From Galbibacter kalidii (GTDB lineage Bacteria; Bacteroidota; Bacteroidia; Flavobacteriales; Flavobacteriaceae): a stretch of 64,000 bases of DNA. The notes under the pieces are model-generated. The model did no database searches and was not told the DNA's origin. It saw only the letters and a list, made by a program, of their open reading frames with translations. The translations under genes and the position numbers were made by a program. The stretch spans positions 62,001 to 126,000 of the forward strand of contig NZ_JAPFGA010000012.1 of assembly GCF_026241135.1 (NCBI RefSeq). The letters run 5' to 3'. Below, piece by piece: positions 1-9,643 of this stretch (position 1 is its first letter; every line of letters begins with the position of its first letter).

Positions 1-124
1 CCACAATAACCTCAAAAACTCAAAATTGCTTGTCACCGAAGGATTTGGACATCGAAAAATATTGGGAAATAATGAAGTTATCGAGCAACTTTCTAGGTTT
101 ATAGAAAAATATACATTAAAATAA
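1..124 (+). CDS. alpha/beta hydrolase, C-terminal end (partial)
   Basis: An open frame enters from the left edge (first full codon at base 2) and stops at 122-124. About 40 residues remain. They contain the motif EGFGHRKILGN, which fits the end of an alpha/beta-hydrolase fold: a strand, then Gly-x-Gly-His, where the His would be the catalytic base, then a final helix (VIEQLSRFIEK). This is a family-level reading only. The nucleophile and acid residues lie outside the window, so the substrate cannot be guessed. The next gene starts 70 bases downstream. Confidence 0.6.
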   Translation, partial: HNNLKNSKLLVTEGFGHRKILGNNEVIEQLSRFIEKYTLK

Positions 125-193
125 TGTGAAAAATTTCTATTATTGCTTTTTTTTCATAGTTTTGGAAACTAAATCTTACTTAATACTTTTACT

Positions 194-1048
194 ATGAAAA
201 AAACTGTTTTCTTTATTTTAATGATGATTACTAGTACTTTTTACGAGGCAAATGCTCAAGTACAAGTAAAATTAAATGATATGTCTTATGCTTCCGGCGC
301 AAGCATAGCGGCAGGGAGTCCGATTGAAATTACTAATGGGCAGTCTGTTAGAATATTATTTACCGTAGAATTAACAAAAACCGGATCAACCTCAGATGGG
401 TATATCATAATATATACACGTAAAGGGTCTTTATCGCCCGTACAACAGGGAGCAAAAAGGTTTATCTCAAATAATTCATGGAGTACTCTTAATGTTCAAT
501 CTTATGATGTAACTTTAAATTCTTCTGATTTTTATAATACTAACAACAAAATATATGCTGAATTTGTAACAAATTCAGGTCTTAGGTATACAAGTAGAAA
601 TAATTGGTCCATAGTTATAAATGGTGGTGCCCCAGTAACTACACCTGGCCCGGGTGATAATTCTATATGTTGCAACCAATCCATAACCAATCAAGCAGAT
701 GTTCAAGAAATCAAAGGCCTACCACCTGTTTCTACAAACTTAGATGTAGCGTGGTATCGTTGGCAATATTATCGATCGCCAACCAGATATAGTGATGGTG
801 GTTGGATAACAATTGGGATTAACACAAAAGATTTCCATCCAAATTTAATAAATAATGGTTATGGCAATACTACTACTAGAAGCAGACCACATACATATAA
901 CAGATCATATACATATAAATTTAGAAGAGTTTTAATGACTCGTAAGGGAAGTAAAATTATAAGTAACACTGTTGATATAATATATACTCGTCCTAGCACA
1001 ACAATACCTCCAAGAAGAAGATCTGGATCTTCTGGTGATAGAGGATAA
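194..1048 (+). CDS. exported protein of unknown function with Ig-like C-terminal half
   Basis: A 284-residue protein with a clear signal peptide (hydrophobic residues 5-17, likely cleavage after EANA, residue 21). Residues 25-145 form a Thr/Ser/Asn-rich beta segment. A short linker (TTPGPGDN) leads to a second part that starts with a Cys-Cys pair (ICCNQSI). Its pattern WYRWQYY...GWITIG...YKFRRVL resembles the immunoglobulin/PKD-like repeats of Bacteroidota surface proteins, which read YQWQ...W..I...YRR. The extreme C-terminus is basic and low-complexity (PPRRRSGSSGDRG) and lacks a recognisable type IX sorting domain. I see no catalytic motif. A role in the cell envelope or outside the cell is inferred from the signal peptide alone. 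Confidence 0.75.
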   Translation: MKKTVFFILMMITSTFYEANAQVQVKLNDMSYASGASIAAGSPIEITNGQSVRILFTVELTKTGSTSDGYIIIYTRKGSLSPVQQGAKRFISNNSWSTLNVQSYDVTLNSSDFYNTNNKIYAEFVTNSGLRYTSRNNWSIVINGGAPVTTPGPGDNSICCNQSITNQADVQEIKGLPPVSTNLDVAWYRWQYYRSPTRYSDGGWITIGINTKDFHPNLINNGYGNTTTRSRPHTYNRSYTYKFRRVLMTRKGSKIISNTVDIIYTRPSTTIPPRRRSGSSGDRG

Positions 1049-1136
1049 CAAATAGAGTAAGTCATGATGCATTTAGTCACAATTTTTTTCATATTTTGGC
1101 ATAACATTTGTATCTGATATAAAAAATCAATCTATT

Positions 1137-1616
1137 ATGAAAAAAATAATCACATTACTATTTGTATCGCTATTTGTTTTAACTGCTTGTGAAGGACCGG
1201 AAGGACCTCCGGGACTAGATGCCCCTGTTGTTGAATTCTTTGAAAGAACTGTAAACTTCAATAGTGGAAATAATTATGCTGAACCAGTTTCAATTCCAGA
1301 ATCAATTGAAGTATCTGGTTTTGATGTTGTCCAAGTCTATATTTTATGGGGGCAAACCGAAAACGGTGACGATATATGGAGAGCCCTTCCTCAAACAGTT
1401 CAAATGGCAGATGGGGATTTAATCTATAATTTTGATTACACCATTGCCGATGTTCTATTGTTTATGGAATCCCTTGATTTCGATTTAGGAACAGTGGATC
1501 CTGCTTATACAGATAACCAAACCTTTAGAATTGCGATTATACCTTCTTATGAAGCAGCTATCATGGATCTAAACGATGTAAGTCAAGTTTTTAAATCTAG
1601 TATTAAAATAGATTAA
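1137..1616 (+). CDS. small lipoprotein with short collagen-like segment
   Basis: 159 residues. The N-terminus is a lipoprotein signal (MKKIITLLFVSLFVLTAC, lipobox LTAC with Cys 18). Directly after the lipidated Cys comes EGPEGPPGLDAP, three Gly-x-y triplets like those found just behind the lipid anchor of many Bacteroidota lipoproteins. The remainder is acidic and beta-rich (VEFFERTVNFNSGNNY...) and looks like a single globular domain with no motif I recognise. It is probably attached to the outer membrane, facing the periplasm or the surface. It is followed by a strong intrinsic terminator, so it is probably the end of its own transcript. Function unknown. Confidence 0.75.
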   Translation: MKKIITLLFVSLFVLTACEGPEGPPGLDAPVVEFFERTVNFNSGNNYAEPVSIPESIEVSGFDVVQVYILWGQTENGDDIWRALPQTVQMADGDLIYNFDYTIADVLLFMESLDFDLGTVDPAYTDNQTFRIAIIPSYEAAIMDLNDVSQVFKSSIKID

Positions 1617-1633
1617 TCAGTAAAATAACGAAC

Positions 1634-1666
1634 AAAGCCCAAAATCCAATTTTTGGGCTTTTTTTA
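1634..1666 (+). terminator. intrinsic terminator after the small lipoprotein gene
   Basis: The stem AAGCCCAAAA pairs with TTTTGGGCTT across a short loop and is followed by a run of T. It lies 20 bases after the stop codon at 1616. Confidence 0.85.
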
Positions 1667-1728
1667 TGCAATGTTTTTAACCCCTGTCCGACCAATTGAT
1701 TGAAAATCAATAACTAAACACTTCTATT

Positions 1729-2214
1729 ATGAAAAGAGTTCTTTTACTGATCGTATGCTTGAGCCTATTCTCCTGCAACACCAAAGCACAGGATAAAAAA
1801 GAAAAAAACACTGCCAAGGCTGAATTTCCCATCACTAAAACTGATGCCGAATGGAAAGCCGAACTACCTCCTGAAACCTATTACGTCATGCGAAAAGCGG
1901 GTACCGAAAGGGCTTTCAGTAGTGATCTCTTAAATATAAAAGAAAAGGGCACCTATGTGTGCGCCGCTTGTGGCACTCCCCTTTTTAAAAGCGAACACAA
2001 GTTTAAATCCGGTAGTGGTTGGCCAAGTTTCGACAGGGCCATTGAGGGCAATGTAGCTTATGGGGTTGATAATAAGATTGGTTACCCCCGGGATGAAGAG
2101 CACTGTGCCAAATGTGGGGGACACCTCGGTCATGTCTTTGATGACGGTCCGAAAACTACCGGAAAAAGACATTGTATCAACGGAGCCGCACTGAGGTTTG
2201 TCCCTGAGGAGTAG
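1729..2214 (+). CDS. msrB: peptide-methionine (R)-S-oxide reductase, lipoprotein form
   Basis: 161 residues. It reduces the R form of methionine sulfoxide in oxidised proteins. The signal peptide ends in a lipobox (LFSC, Cys 16), so this copy is exported and lipid-anchored and would repair envelope proteins. The MsrB domain spans about residues 35-158. It shows the two zinc-binding CxxC pairs (CAACG and CAKCG), the SGSGWPSF signature, and the catalytic RHCINGAALRF with Cys near 149. All family residues are present and the length is normal for a secreted MsrB. A Lys/Glu-rich linker follows the lipid anchor. It stands alone, with a terminator before it and no msrA beside it. Confidence 0.95.
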   Translation: MKRVLLLIVCLSLFSCNTKAQDKKEKNTAKAEFPITKTDAEWKAELPPETYYVMRKAGTERAFSSDLLNIKEKGTYVCAACGTPLFKSEHKFKSGSGWPSFDRAIEGNVAYGVDNKIGYPRDEEHCAKCGGHLGHVFDDGPKTTGKRHCINGAALRFVPEE

Positions 2215-2376
2215 CGTGTTAAAATCAGGTTTTTGGTCGAAAATCGCTTGTCCTCAATACTTTTCTCTTTCATGAAAAAACTCGAATTGACGTGATTTTC
2301 TTATATCAAAGTATTCGTAAAATAATTATGAAATCCTTAAATTTGATAGGAAACCGTATCCGTAAAGCAAAAATCC

Positions 2377-3093
2377 ATGTTTCGAAGGACAAATGTTGAA
2401 GAGAAACTAAGACACCATCGGGATAAACACTACGATGAAAGGGATATTATGGACACTGTTTATCGAATACTACAATCGGAAACGGAGCACAACAAAAGGA
2501 TAGAAGAAGTTTTAACTTCAGGAAATAGTGCAGAAAAAAACGACTTTGTCTTTGATCTGCTCGAAACGGATAAGATCTATCACATTGATCAAATTCAAAA
2601 AATATGTATTGATTACCGGCTCAGGTTCTTGGACACCAAATATTTTAAAGGAACTTTCCCAAAAGAAGCCATTACAGCTATAAGGGATTTGGAAGAACAA
2701 CACGACACCAGTCTTAACGGACTTAAAATCATAGCGCCTTCCAGGCTTTTTAAATTGGAAAATGCAGATGATCCCTTACTCTTTGCGTCTATCGGAAACA
2801 ATTATTACTATCTCATTCATAAATGGGGAAATGACCTCCATCCGTTACGGAAATTATTGGTGCTTCCTTTTAAAAACTTTTTAAACCTCTGCATTACTGT
2901 GCTACTTATCAGTTGGTTGCTTACAGCACTTATACCCTTAGATCTATTTGTAAAAGACCACAACAGCACCCATTTTTGGCTCATCTACCTCTTTATGTTT
3001 AAAATGGTAGGAAGTCTTGTTATTTTTTACGGGGTGGCCTTGGGAAAAAATTTTAATCATGCTATTTGGAAAAGTAAGTATTATAATGCGTAA
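2377..3093 (+). CDS. conserved hypothetical protein with two C-terminal membrane helices
   Basis: 238 residues. The first 165 or so are charged and probably cytoplasmic (start MFRRTNVEEKLRHHRDKHYDERD). Two hydrophobic segments follow, at about residues 170-190 (FLNLCITVLLISWLLTALIP) and 205-222, separated by a short charged loop. The protein thus looks like a soluble domain tethered to the inner membrane. I recognise no catalytic motif. It is followed after 9 bases by a DUF2007 protein, so the two are probably cotranscribed. That pairing is the only functional hint. The ATG at 2377 is used because no earlier in-frame start gives a better N-terminus. Confidence 0.7.
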   Translation: MFRRTNVEEKLRHHRDKHYDERDIMDTVYRILQSETEHNKRIEEVLTSGNSAEKNDFVFDLLETDKIYHIDQIQKICIDYRLRFLDTKYFKGTFPKEAITAIRDLEEQHDTSLNGLKIIAPSRLFKLENADDPLLFASIGNNYYYLIHKWGNDLHPLRKLLVLPFKNFLNLCITVLLISWLLTALIPLDLFVKDHNSTHFWLIYLFMFKMVGSLVIFYGVALGKNFNHAIWKSKYYNA

Positions 3094-3102
3094 CTTTAGT
3101 AT

Positions 3103-3345
3103 ATGGAAACGCAAGACTATATCAGAATATTTACCGGAGAACGTACCTATGCCGCTTTACTTGAAAGTAGGCTTAAGGATGTTTCCATAAATCCCATTAT
3201 AAAAAACGAAAGCGAATCTGCCCGCCTGGCCGGATTTGCCCCTGCGGTCTTTAACCAAGTACAAGTGTTTGTTCATAAAGATGAACACGAAAAAGCACTT
3301 AAAGTCCTCACCGAGGTCGAAAAAGAGGTTGGTGAAAAGGAATAG
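3103..3345 (+). CDS. DUF2007 family small protein (putative signal-transducing)
   Basis: 80 residues matching the DUF2007 pattern: an N-terminal strand (YIRIFTGERTYAALLESRLKD), a helix that carries the 'source' position, then strand-helix with VFVHKDEHEKALKVLTE. The fold is a small ferredoxin-like or PII-like alpha/beta unit. Members are often annotated as putative prokaryotic signal-transducing proteins, but no biochemical role is established that I can rely on. It follows the two-helix membrane protein by 9 bases and probably shares its transcript. Confidence 0.8.
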   Translation: METQDYIRIFTGERTYAALLESRLKDVSINPIIKNESESARLAGFAPAVFNQVQVFVHKDEHEKALKVLTEVEKEVGEKE

Positions 3346-3543
3346 TTCAATCTTAGTTTGCAGAAGCATAATACCTCTATCCTTATACCGATTTTAAATC
3401 CACACTATCAGGCATTAATATTCAATCGGGACGCTACAATACTCAATCAGAATACTATATCACCAAATGAAGATGTTCTATTGTGCTCGAACTAACAAGA
3501 AACAATCTTTTTAGACAGCCTCATAATTTTCTCCTTCACCCCA

Positions 3544-4110
3544 TCATTCAATTAACACCTTCTTCCGAAACCGCTTTAAGTTTATCTGAATCCAAATTGC
3601 CAATAAAAACAAAGCCACGGAAGTAAAAATGGGGATATAAAAAGCCTCTTCAACGTCTACGTTAAATGTAATAATGAGTGTGCCCACAGAAATAAGTACA
3701 GCTGTCACCGCATATCCTATTTCGTCGTACAACCAGGCGTAGGGAAATAGGTGGGCTCCTGTTATCACGGCATAGGCCATTATAAAATAATCGGGGTATT
3801 TAATTAAAATGAACACCAGAAACGGAAAGTAAATAAGTTGAGCGAAATTCAGCCAAAGTCCTAACGGTTGTAGCGGATTATCCTTTATTTTCCAGTTTGT
3901 CTTTAATAGTTTTGATAGTCCTAATGCCAATGGAAGTAATAATGCACTGATGATAAAGGTAAAAACGCTCTTATCGTAAGATTGATAATCCAAAGTCCAA
4001 ATAATATAGACCCCAAACCAAACGATACCTGCAGAAATTATAAAATCAATACCGTTTTTGGCATTCAACTGGAGTTCCCGTTTTAATTTCTCAAACTCTT
4101 TTATTCTCAT
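3544..4110 (-). CDS. multi-pass membrane protein, possibly DUF7010-like
   Basis: 188 residues with about six hydrophobic helices (roughly residues 22-40, 50-68, 85-105, 108-125, 130-150 and 153-175) and short polar loops. A charged N-terminal tail (MRIKEFEKLKRELQLN) precedes the first helix and a basic tail follows the last (NLKRFRKKVLIE). The arrangement, including the conserved-looking GLWLNFAQLIYFP and AHLFPYAWLY segments, recalls the DUF7010 family of small integral membrane proteins. I hold that assignment loosely. No transporter or enzyme motif is evident. It is downstream of gapN on the same strand but separated by 329 bases that contain a palindromic repeat element, so cotranscription is unlikely. 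Confidence 0.6.
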   Translation of the reverse strand: MRIKEFEKLKRELQLNAKNGIDFIISAGIVWFGVYIIWTLDYQSYDKSVFTFIISALLLPLALGLSKLLKTNWKIKDNPLQPLGLWLNFAQLIYFPFLVFILIKYPDYFIMAYAVITGAHLFPYAWLYDEIGYAVTAVLISVGTLIITFNVDVEEAFYIPIFTSVALFLLAIWIQINLKRFRKKVLIE

Positions 4111-4290
4111 TATTTAATGTTTTTTTGGTTTATATGTTGTCGAGTGTACTGACAAACACCCTCTCATTTATTTTCTTCTAAAATATGATTTTTTCTCGTT
4201 AAAACAGTATGCTTTGTTGTGAAGGCTGAGAATGTTGTTGTAAAAGGATGTTGGGAGTTTTTCAGTAGGCAGTGGGTATATAACTAAGAA

Positions 4291-4433
4291 GAGGCTGTTT
4301 AAAAAGCCCTTGATGAATTCGGTTTGTCAGTCTGAGCTTATCGAAGACATATTATGTTTCAATGAATTATACTTCGACTGCGCTTCGACAGGCTCTGCAT
4401 GACATCTAAATTTTCAGCTTTTTAAACAGCCTC
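4291..4433. repeat. palindromic repeat element, type 1, copy 1
   Basis: 143 bases bounded by a perfect 16-base inverted repeat (GAGGCTGTTTAAAAAG at 4291 and its complement ending at 4433). Inside are a second pair of inverted segments built from GTCAGTCTGAGCTT-TCGAAGAC (4326-4348) and CTTCGACAGGCTCTGCATGACA. It lies 6 bases downstream of the gapN stop. The rest of the 4111-4439 interval shows nothing else that I can identify. The same architecture recurs at 21235-21363. Confidence 0.8.
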
Positions 4434-4439
4434 CCTAAG

Positions 4440-6041
4440 TTAAAGTATGTAATCCGTACTTACGAAGTTGGAAGCTTTACTGCCTAATAGATCATTCAAG
4501 ATTCTATTGTTGTATTCGTTGTCTTTTGACGCTACAAAGGTTCTGATAGAGAACGAACGCAAAGCATCGTGAACACTTAGTGTAGCCACTGCGGAATCTT
4601 TTCTTCCGGTAAATGGATATACATCCGGACCACGTTGACACGAACTGTTTAGGTTTACCCTACATACCAGGTTTACCAAGGTATCGATAAGTGGTGCCAG
4701 CTGACGGATATCAGCACCGAACAAACTTACTTGTTGTCCGTAATTGGAGTCAGCTATATCGTTGAGGGGTTCGTCTATATTACTAAAAGGCACCACAGGA
4801 ATCACCGGACCAAACTGCTCTTCCTGGAAAACCCTCATTTCTTTTTTCACCGGATATAACACAGCGGGAAAAATATAATTCTCAGTAGTTTCCCCTCCTT
4901 TTTTATTGATCACAGAAGCACCATTGGCTTTTGCATCGTCTATCAATTCTTGAATATATGCCGGTTTTCCCGGTTCGGGAAGCGGTGTGAGTTCTGCTCC
5001 CTCATCCCATGGATTTCCATATTTCAATCCGTCCACACGCTTTGCAAAACGCTTATTGAACTCCTCTACTATATCTTCGTGCACATACACCAGTTTTAAT
5101 GCCGTACATCGTTGTCCATTAAACGACAAGGTTCCTGCAATACATTCATTAATAGCCAGATCGAGATCGGCATCGGGCAATACAATAGCCGGGTTTTTGG
5201 CTTCCAATCCCAAAACTAGACGCAATCTGTTTTTGTATGGGTGTTGATCTTGAAGAGCTACAGCCGATTTACTGTTCCCGATCAGTGCCAACACATCTAC
5301 CCGTCCTGACTTCATTATAGGTGCTGCTACTTCCCTACCGCGACCAAACACTATATTGACCACTCCTTTGGGGAAACTGCTCCTAAAAGCTTCTAAAAGC
5401 GGTGTAATGAGCAACACTCCGTGTTTTGCCGGTTTGAAAATGGCTGTATTTCCCATGATCAATGCCGGAATCAACAAAGCAAAAGTTTCGTTAAGCGGAT
5501 AATTATAAGGTCCAAGGCACAAAACAATACCTAGTGGTCCCCTGCGGATATGTGCATAGATTCCATCCCTCTTTTTAAAATTAGCCGAATCACGATCCAG
5601 TTGTTTGTAATCTTCAATGGTATCATAGATATATTCAACCGTACGGTCGAATTCCTTTTCAGAATCCGGGAGGTTTTTACCGATCTCCCACATCAAGAGC
5701 TTCACTACCTCGTCACGCTTGGTTTCCATTTGCTTTACAAACTTTTCCATACAGGCTACCCTATCGACTACTTTCATGGTAGGCCAAAGCCCTTTTCCTT
5801 TGTCAAATGCATTGGCTGCAGCCTCCAAGGCTTCATTAGCTTCAGGTTCAGACATATAAGGAATACTTCCCAAAAGTGTCGGTTTATAATCTTCTGTAGA
5901 TGAAATTGTAGAATAGACTTCTGTCGTTTTTCCTGTCCACGGTTTTAATTGACCATTGACAAGGTATGATTTTTGGTGAATCAGTTCTTTTATCTGAAAT
6001 TTCTCCGGAATCTGGTTGTGTGTTTTTGTTTTCGTAGTCAT
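4440..6041 (-). CDS. gapN: NADP-dependent glyceraldehyde-3-phosphate dehydrogenase (non-phosphorylating)
   Basis: 533 residues, aldehyde dehydrogenase superfamily. It would oxidise glyceraldehyde-3-phosphate directly to 3-phosphoglycerate and make NADPH. Visible features are the catalytic Cys 312 in [10 protein letters not shown], the general-base Glu 280 in LGLEAKNP, the cofactor-binding PYNYPLNE segment, and a C-terminal block [17 protein letters not shown] followed by [12 protein letters not shown]. That block is typical of the GapN group of NADP-dependent enzymes and not of general aldehyde dehydrogenases. Length is slightly above the 480-500 of classical GapN because of a longer N-terminus. 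It lies downstream of ilvA on the same strand, separated by 153 bases with repeat remnants, so it probably has its own promoter. Substrate assignment rests on motif similarity. Confidence 0.85.
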   Translation of the reverse strand: MTTKTKTHNQIPEKFQIKELIHQKSYLVNGQLKPWTGKTTEVYSTISSTEDYKPTLLGSIPYMSEPEANEALEAAANAFDKGKGLWPTMKVVDRVACMEKFVKQMETKRDEVVKLLMWEIGKNLPDSEKEFDRTVEYIYDTIEDYKQLDRDSANFKKRDGIYAHIRRGPLGIVLCLGPYNYPLNETFALLIPALIMGNTAIFKPAKHGVLLITPLLEAFRSSFPKGVVNIVFGRGREVAAPIMKSGRVDVLALIGNSKSAVALQDQHPYKNRLRLVLGLEAKNPAIVLPDADLDLAINECIAGTLSFNGQRCTALKLVYVHEDIVEEFNKRFAKRVDGLKYGNPWDEGAELTPLPEPGKPAYIQELIDDAKANGASVINKKGGETTENYIFPAVLYPVKKEMRVFQEEQFGPVIPVVPFSNIDEPLNDIADSNYGQQVSLFGADIRQLAPLIDTLVNLVCRVNLNSSCQRGPDVYPFTGRKDSAVATLSVHDALRSFSIRTFVASKDNEYNNRILNDLLGSKASNFVSTDYIL

Positions 6042-6099
6042 AATTTTTTTTGATTGATATAAAGTTCGGTATTACTTTATTAAAATTCAAATCGATAAT

Positions 6100-6180
6100 G
6101 TCATCCTGCCCCGAGGCTTCGGGGTAGAAGACTTATCGTTCTCTGATGAAATACCCTTCGACAGGCTCAGGGTAACATCA
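6100..6180. repeat. degenerate palindromic repeats between gapN and ilvA
   Basis: A near-perfect palindrome CCCCGAGGCTTCGGGG (6109-6124) is followed by CTTCGACAGGCTCAGGGTAACATC (about 6150-6175, here as a descriptive motif). The latter is the half-site found in the type 1 elements at 4291 and 21235. It looks like the remains of one or two such elements. Confidence 0.6.
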
Positions 6181-6194
6181 AAGATTATACTTTA

Positions 6195-7457
6195 TCAAAC
6201 CAGATATTGAAACAGATCCGGTTTGTTGTTCAAATAATCCCCATAAAAGTTACGGGCTTTCATACGCGCTATTAAAGGTTCCAGATCGGCTTCATCTTTT
6301 AATTCGATACCAACCACGGCCGGAGCATATACCTTAGCGTTCTTTTTGGTATATTGGAAATGAGTAATATCGTCATTCGGACCCAAAATTTCGGCTACAA
6401 AATCTTTTAAAGCTCCTGCCCGCTGTGGAAAACGTACAATAAAATAGTGCTTTAGATTTGCGTACAAGAGTGCACGTTCTTTAATCTCGGGAGTTCGTAA
6501 AATATCATTATTGCTCCCACTCACCACACAGACCACGTTTTTGCCTTTAATTTCGTCTTTAAACAAGCTTAAGGCAGCTAATGTCAATGCTCCCGCCGGT
6601 TCAACGACTACAGCATCTTTATTGTAAAGATCAAGGATCTCCTGACATACTTTCCCTTCCGGGATCGTGATCATTTCCTTCAGCAATTGCTGGCAAATGG
6701 CAAAGGTTTTATCCCCCACACGTTGTACGGCAGCTCCATCAACAAATTTATCGATCTTGTCCAGTTTGATGTTCTCGTTGTTGTCCAACGAAGTTTTCAT
6801 TGAAGGCGCCCCTTCTGGTTCTACCCCAATGATCTTGGTTTGAGGCGAAAGTACATGAAACACACTCGCCAGTCCTGATGCGAGTCCGCCACCACCAACT
6901 GCAACAAAAACATAATCGATTGCCTTTTTGGTCTGCTCCAGGATCTCAAGTCCGACCGTTGCCTGCCCTTCAATCACTTTTTCATCGTCAAAAGGGTGTA
7001 CAAAGGTTTTTCCTTGCCTTTCACATTCGGCCATGGCTGCTTTGTTGGCATCGTCGAACGTATCACCTTCCAAAACAATATCGATATAATCTTCACCAAA
7101 CATCTTTACCTGTTCAATTTTCTGTTTTGGCGTTGGTGAAGGCATATAAATAGTCCCTTTAATCTTCAGTTCCTTACATGAATAGGCCACCCCTTGTGAG
7201 TGATTTCCTGCGGAAGCGCATACAATTCCCTTTTCCCGTTCTTCTTCGGATAAAGAACTGATTTTGTTATAAGCACCTCGGATCTTGTACGAGCGCACCA
7301 CTTGAAGGTCTTCCCGCTTTAAGAGCACATTCGCTTCAAAGGTTTTTGAATAGCGTAAGCTTTTGGTTAAAGGCGTAACTGCCGCCACTCCATTGAGAGT
7401 AGCAGCAGCCTTCCTTACATTTTCAATTTTTGGTATGTAAACTGTTTCTGTTTCCAT
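6195..7457 (-). CDS. ilvA: threonine dehydratase (biosynthetic), single regulatory domain
   Basis: 420 residues from the ATG at 7457. The frame is open further upstream to an ATG at 7496, but those 13 extra residues (MSKPCILLKLNSY) overlap repeat-like DNA and are not family-like. The PLP-dependent enzyme deaminates threonine to 2-oxobutanoate, the first step to isoleucine. Lys 58 in RSYKIRGAYNK is the PLP lysine; VGGGGLASG binds the phosphate; SAGNHSQGVAYS is the substrate loop. The C-terminal 90 residues form one ACT-like domain (HYFIVRFPQRAGALKDF), as in the shorter Bacillus/Corynebacterium type, versus two in E. coli IlvA. It is the last gene of the ilv run, 82 bases after ilvC. Feedback inhibition by isoleucine is expected from the domain. 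Confidence 0.95.
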   Translation of the reverse strand: METETVYIPKIENVRKAAATLNGVAAVTPLTKSLRYSKTFEANVLLKREDLQVVRSYKIRGAYNKISSLSEEEREKGIVCASAGNHSQGVAYSCKELKIKGTIYMPSPTPKQKIEQVKMFGEDYIDIVLEGDTFDDANKAAMAECERQGKTFVHPFDDEKVIEGQATVGLEILEQTKKAIDYVFVAVGGGGLASGLASVFHVLSPQTKIIGVEPEGAPSMKTSLDNNENIKLDKIDKFVDGAAVQRVGDKTFAICQQLLKEMITIPEGKVCQEILDLYNKDAVVVEPAGALTLAALSLFKDEIKGKNVVCVVSGSNNDILRTPEIKERALLYANLKHYFIVRFPQRAGALKDFVAEILGPNDDITHFQYTKKNAKVYAPAVVGIELKDEADLEPLIARMKARNFYGDYLNNKPDLFQYLV

Positions 7458-7484
7458 ATAGCTATTTAGTTTTAGAAGAATACA

Positions 7485-7512
7485 AGGCTTCGACAAGCTC
7501 AGCCTGACAGCT
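7485..7512. repeat. single half-site of the type 1 palindromic repeat
   Basis: GGCTTCGACAAGCTCAGCCT followed by GACAG resembles the inner half-site of the elements at 4291-4433 and 21235-21363. It lies in the ilvC-ilvA gap and has no partner arm. Confidence 0.5.
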
Positions 7513-7539
7513 TAGGGAAATAAATCCGCCTTCTAAAAT

Positions 7540-9009
7540 TTATACAATCTTTTTCATCGCTGTCATGGAAGAACGTAACCACGCTCCTACTTCTTCCACA
7601 GGATGATTTCTTATTTCAGCATTGACCGCGATCAATTCTTTATTGTCAACAGAATTGTTTGCAGCAAATGGCTTTCCGATGACATTGGTGTCGATTGTCT
7701 TCATAAAGTTTGCCAATAGTGGCTTACAAGCATGATCAAACAAATAACAACCGTATTCAGCTGTATCTGAAATAACACGGTTCATTTCAAACAATTTCTT
7801 TCTCGCGATGGTATTAGCGATCAACGGAGTTTCGTGAAGCGATTCATAATAAGTCGATTCTTCAATAATTCCGGCTTCTGTCATTGTTTCAAAAGCCAAT
7901 TCCACTCCTGATTTTACAAAAGCGACCATCAACACTCCGTTATCGAAATATTCCTGTTCAGAGATGTTATCATCACCAGCTGGAGTTTTCTCAAAGGCTG
8001 TTTCCCCTGTTTCTGCTCTCCATGTATGCAAGTTTTTATCTCCATTTGCCCAGTCTTCCATCATGGTTTTAGAGAAATGTCCACTCATGATATCGTCCAT
8101 ATGTTTTTGGAAAAGCGGACGCATAATTTTTTTCAATTCATCTGAAAGTCTGTACGCTTCTATTTTGGCCGGATTGGACAAACGATCCATCATATTAGTG
8201 ATTCCACCATGCTTTAGGGCTTCTGTAATGGTTTCCCATCCGTATTGAATCAACTTTGAAGCATAGCCCGGATCGACTCCTTTTTCAACCATTTTATCAA
8301 AACTCAAGATCGATCCCGTTTGCAATAATCCACATAGAATGGTTTGCTCACCCATCAAATCTGATTTTACTTCGGCTACAAAAGAAGAACGCAATACCCC
8401 AGCTCTGTGTCCACCGGTAGCAGCTGCATAAGCTTTTGCCTGCTCCAATCCTTTGCTTTCAGGGTCGTTTTCCGGGTGAACGGCTATAAGTGTTGGTACT
8501 CCAAAGCCTCTTTTGTATTCTTCACGTACTTCAGAACCGGGACACTTTGGTGCCACCATGATCACGGTAATGTCTTCACGGATTTTCATCCCCTCTTCCA
8601 CGATATTGAAACCGTGTGAATATGACAATGTCGATCCTTTTTTCATCAAAGGCATGATCGTACTCACAACATTGCTGTGCTGTTTGTCCGGCGTCAGGTT
8701 ACAAACCAGATCGGCCGTTGGGATCAATTCATCGTATGTCCCTACTGTAAATCCGTTTTCGGTAGCGTTTACATACGATTGTCTCTTTTCTTTAATGGCT
8801 CCTTTACGCAAGGCATAAGAAATATCCAATCCGGAGTCTCTCATATTCAATCCCTGATTGAGTCCTTGTGCCCCACATCCTACAATTACTACTTTTTTTC
8901 CTTTTAGTTTTTCTACACCATCACTAAATTCTGAGATGTCCATAAATTCACATACTCCTAATTGTTCTAATTGCTGTCTGAGTGAAAGTGTATTAAAATA
9001 ATTTGCCAT
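7540..9009 (-). CDS. ilvC: ketol-acid reductoisomerase, class II
   Basis: 489 residues, the long (class II) form with a duplicated C-terminal helical domain, close to the 491 residues of E. coli IlvC. It converts acetolactate or acetohydroxybutyrate to the dihydroxy acid using NADPH and Mg. The N-terminal Rossmann motif [19 protein letters not shown] is almost that of E. coli. [14 protein letters not shown] provides the NADPH phosphate-binding residues. Acidic Mg ligands sit in the [18 protein letters not shown] segment and the matching repeat around residue 385-395. It lies 41 bases downstream of ilvN in the ilv operon. Confidence 0.97.
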   Translation of the reverse strand: MANYFNTLSLRQQLEQLGVCEFMDISEFSDGVEKLKGKKVVIVGCGAQGLNQGLNMRDSGLDISYALRKGAIKEKRQSYVNATENGFTVGTYDELIPTADLVCNLTPDKQHSNVVSTIMPLMKKGSTLSYSHGFNIVEEGMKIREDITVIMVAPKCPGSEVREEYKRGFGVPTLIAVHPENDPESKGLEQAKAYAAATGGHRAGVLRSSFVAEVKSDLMGEQTILCGLLQTGSILSFDKMVEKGVDPGYASKLIQYGWETITEALKHGGITNMMDRLSNPAKIEAYRLSDELKKIMRPLFQKHMDDIMSGHFSKTMMEDWANGDKNLHTWRAETGETAFEKTPAGDDNISEQEYFDNGVLMVAFVKSGVELAFETMTEAGIIEESTYYESLHETPLIANTIARKKLFEMNRVISDTAEYGCYLFDHACKPLLANFMKTIDTNVIGKPFAANNSVDNKELIAVNAEIRNHPVEEVGAWLRSSMTAMKKIV

Positions 9010-9050
9010 TTTCTGATCTATTATAATTTTAGTTGTTGTAATTATTCTTT

Positions 9051-9581
9051 TTAGTAAAGTTGAAATTCTTTTAAAATATTGGAGATTTGCATCTCTGATT
9101 TTGATACGGAAATCCTTCCCGATCTTACGAACTGCATAATTCCATAAGGTTTTAGCTGTTCATACATCTCTTCGATCTCTTCACGCCTTCCCGATTTTGA
9201 GATGACAAAGAATTCCGGAGAAACCGTTACAATCTCTGAGTGATTGTCTTTTATGATATTCTGAATCTGACGTTCATCAAACAATAGTCTTGAAGCTATT
9301 TTGAATAAACCCGTTTCCAAAAATATGGTTTCTTCGTCGGTGTGATAATAAGCTTTGATCACTTCGATCTGCTTTTCAATTTGTCCAACGATCTTACGAG
9401 CCCAATCTTCAGTAGAATAGATAACGATCGTAAATTTTGAAACATTATCAATCTCAGATTTTGAAACATTCAGACTCTCAATATTAATATGTCTCTTCAA
9501 AAATATTCCGGATATCCTGTTCAATAATCCTACGTTATTTTCAGAATAAACCGATATGGTGAATGTTTTATTGCCTTCCAT
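9051..9581 (-). CDS. ilvN: acetolactate synthase small (regulatory) subunit
   Basis: 176 residues. It activates the IlvB catalytic subunit and normally confers feedback inhibition by valine. Residues 5-80 are an ACT domain that begins [34 protein letters not shown], in which the Gly-Leu-Leu-x-Arg loop contacts the amino acid. Residues about 95-165 match the acetolactate synthase small-subunit C-terminal domain. The length is that of the full-length IlvH/IlvN type. It is placed 62 bases after ilvB and 41 before ilvC, as expected for one operon. (Only motifs are named here; the ACT loop centre is [11 protein letters not shown].). Confidence 0.95.
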   Translation of the reverse strand: MEGNKTFTISVYSENNVGLLNRISGIFLKRHINIESLNVSKSEIDNVSKFTIVIYSTEDWARKIVGQIEKQIEVIKAYYHTDEETIFLETGLFKIASRLLFDERQIQNIIKDNHSEIVTVSPEFFVISKSGRREEIEEMYEQLKPYGIMQFVRSGRISVSKSEMQISNILKEFQLY

Positions 9582-9643
9582 TTTCTTATTCTTATAGTTG
9601 TTTGGTCTTGGGCTATTACCCTAACCTTCAAACTTTTATTTTT

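Noticed and set aside
859-1107. Minus-strand frame of 82 codons opposite the first exported protein
   Set aside because: It is antisense to the well-supported 194-1048 gene and has no protein-like features.
2328-2399. 23-codon frame starting MKSLNLIGNRIRK just before the 238-residue membrane protein gene
   Set aside because: It overlaps the start of the larger gene in another frame, has no special composition and no terminator behind it.
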